The notes under the pieces are model-generated. The model was not told the origin of the DNA and ran no database searches. It saw only the letters and a list, made by a program, of their open reading frames with translations. A stretch of 5,592 nucleotides of DNA from Candidatus Dormiibacterota bacterium. GTDB taxonomy: Bacteria > Chloroflexota > Dormibacteria > Aeolococcales > Bog-877. The position numbers and the translations under genes are program-made. The stretch spans positions 1 through 5,592 of the forward strand of contig PKXE01000017.1 of NCBI GenBank assembly GCA_003132265.1, in the 5' to 3' direction. Positions within the stretch are counted from its first letter, which is position 1, and every line of letters begins with the position of its first letter. Below are positions 5,013-5,592 of the stretch, in pieces.

Positions 5013-5323
5013 CACCACCTCCTCATGGGCCGAGCGTCCACCGCTTTTCTCCTCCGATCGCCCCGGTGCTCCAAGACGGTGGCCTCGACTCTGGACCGCG
5101 GACCCGACTGCTCCAGTGAGCCTCGCACCGGCCGCTTGATCGGGCCGGCCCCCTTTCGCCAAGATCCGTAACGATCCGCCCACCCGCCACCAGCCGGGCA
5201 TCATCGCCGCTCCCGCCCACACCCGCACCGGAACGTGGCCAGCCGGGTCGGTCCGGCCGGACGCCGCCAGCGGATGACGGGACCAGCCCCGGGGTAGGTT
5301 GGTGTCGGCACGCTCAAGAGTCC
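5013..5323. other. Region downstream of aconitase without a recognised gene
   Basis: These 311 bases follow the aconitase TAG. They contain the ribosome binding site at 5018-5023 and a 12-bp palindrome GTCCGGCCGGAC at 5251-5262. No stem followed by a T run was found on the minus strand, so I cannot point to an intrinsic terminator for the aconitase gene. The open minus-strand frame through it (5228 to 5013) gives Gly/Arg-rich sequence without family features. Confidence 0.45.
5018..5023 (-). promoter_or_regulatory. Shine-Dalgarno AGGAGG of the possible Cys-rich ORF
   Basis: The minus strand reads AGGAGG followed by TGGTG and ATG. Sequence and spacing equal the site before the nitronate monooxygenase gene. 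It is the main reason for taking the ATG at 5012 seriously. Confidence 0.4.
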
Positions 5324-5592
5324 CTACTCCATCAGCAATTCGCGAAGGGTGAACGGAAGGATCCCCCCATGCCTGAAGTGGTCGCGTTCGGTCGGCGAAT
5401 CGAGCCTGGCCCTCACCGGCAGCTCTCGCCCGTCGGCGACGATCCGCAGGCGCGAAGCGTCGCCATCGACCACCGCCTGCAATCCGGTCACCTCGTAGAT
5501 CTCCTCGCCGGTCAGACCGAGGCTGCCAACGGTCGCTCCCCCGATGAACTGGATGGGAAGCACTCCCATCCCGATCAGGTTGGAGCGGTGGA
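5324..5592 (-). CDS. acnA: Aconitate hydratase (AcnA/IRP1 type), C-terminal part
   Basis: The window holds the last ~88 residues of an aconitase, the TCA-cycle [4Fe-4S] enzyme that interconverts citrate and isocitrate through cis-aconitate. The visible segment opens with HRSNLIGMGVLPIQF, the signature of the AcnA/IRP1-type C-terminal swivel domain. It continues through GLTGEEIYEVTGL and a short beta-rich stretch, and ends with the conserved RHGGILPFTLRELL and a TAG at 5326-5324. The catalytic [4Fe-4S] cysteines lie upstream outside the window. The end is intact and of normal length for the family. Methylisocitrate dehydratase (AcnD) is related, but the HRSNL ... RHGGILP ending is typical of AcnA. 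The gene is on the same strand as the block below it, but 1.2 kb apart, so it is probably a separate unit. Confidence 0.95.
   Translation of the reverse strand, partial: HRSNLIGMGVLPIQFIGGATVGSLGLTGEEIYEVTGLQAVVDGDASRLRIVADGRELPVRARLDSPTERDHFRHGGILPFTLRELLME

Noticed and set aside
5251..5262. Palindrome GTCCGGCCGGAC as aconitase terminator or operator
   Set aside because: It has no loop and no T run, and short G+C palindromes of this sort are expected by chance in such DNA.

Overview
The window is bacterial chromosomal DNA of high G+C content (roughly two thirds by eye). Its genes have G/C-rich third codon positions and include non-ATG starts. All supported genes read on the minus strand. 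The families present (AcnA-type aconitase, PduO-type cobalamin adenosyltransferase, nitronate monooxygenase, FccB/SQR-like flavoprotein) fit a high-G+C phylum such as Actinomycetota, Chloroflexota or a relative. The sequence alone does not settle the phylum.

In transcription order, right to left, the layout is as follows. (1) 5592-5324 is the last ~88 codons of an AcnA-type aconitate hydratase. (2) 5323-4149 is about 1.2 kb with no recognised gene. It holds a possible 184-residue Cys-rich ORF (5012-4458) with a near-consensus ribosome binding site, a dense set of nested inverted repeats (4550-4615) and a hairpin at 4327-4361. (3) 4148-428 is a four-gene block, probably one transcription unit or two. 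It encodes an FNR-family FAD/NAD(P) reductase without an iron-sulphur domain, a PduO-type cob(I)alamin adenosyltransferase overlapping it by 4 nt (TTGA), a nitronate monooxygenase-like FMN enzyme with an apparent single-base frameshift near its C-terminus, and an FccB/sulfide:quinone reductase-like FAD protein that keeps both candidate redox cysteines. (4) 427-72 is intergenic, with a hairpin behind the flavoprotein gene and a possible extended -10 promoter. (5) 71-1 is the probable hydrophobic N-terminus of another minus-strand gene cut off by the window edge.

The clearest functional link is between the first two genes of the block. The adenosyltransferase needs cob(I)alamin, and the translationally coupled Fre-like reductase could supply it by flavin-mediated reduction of cob(II)alamin. 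The other two genes are also flavoenzymes, so the block makes three flavoproteins and one B12 enzyme. No cobalamin riboswitch was recognised upstream. I see no mobile element, CRISPR array, tRNA or rRNA.
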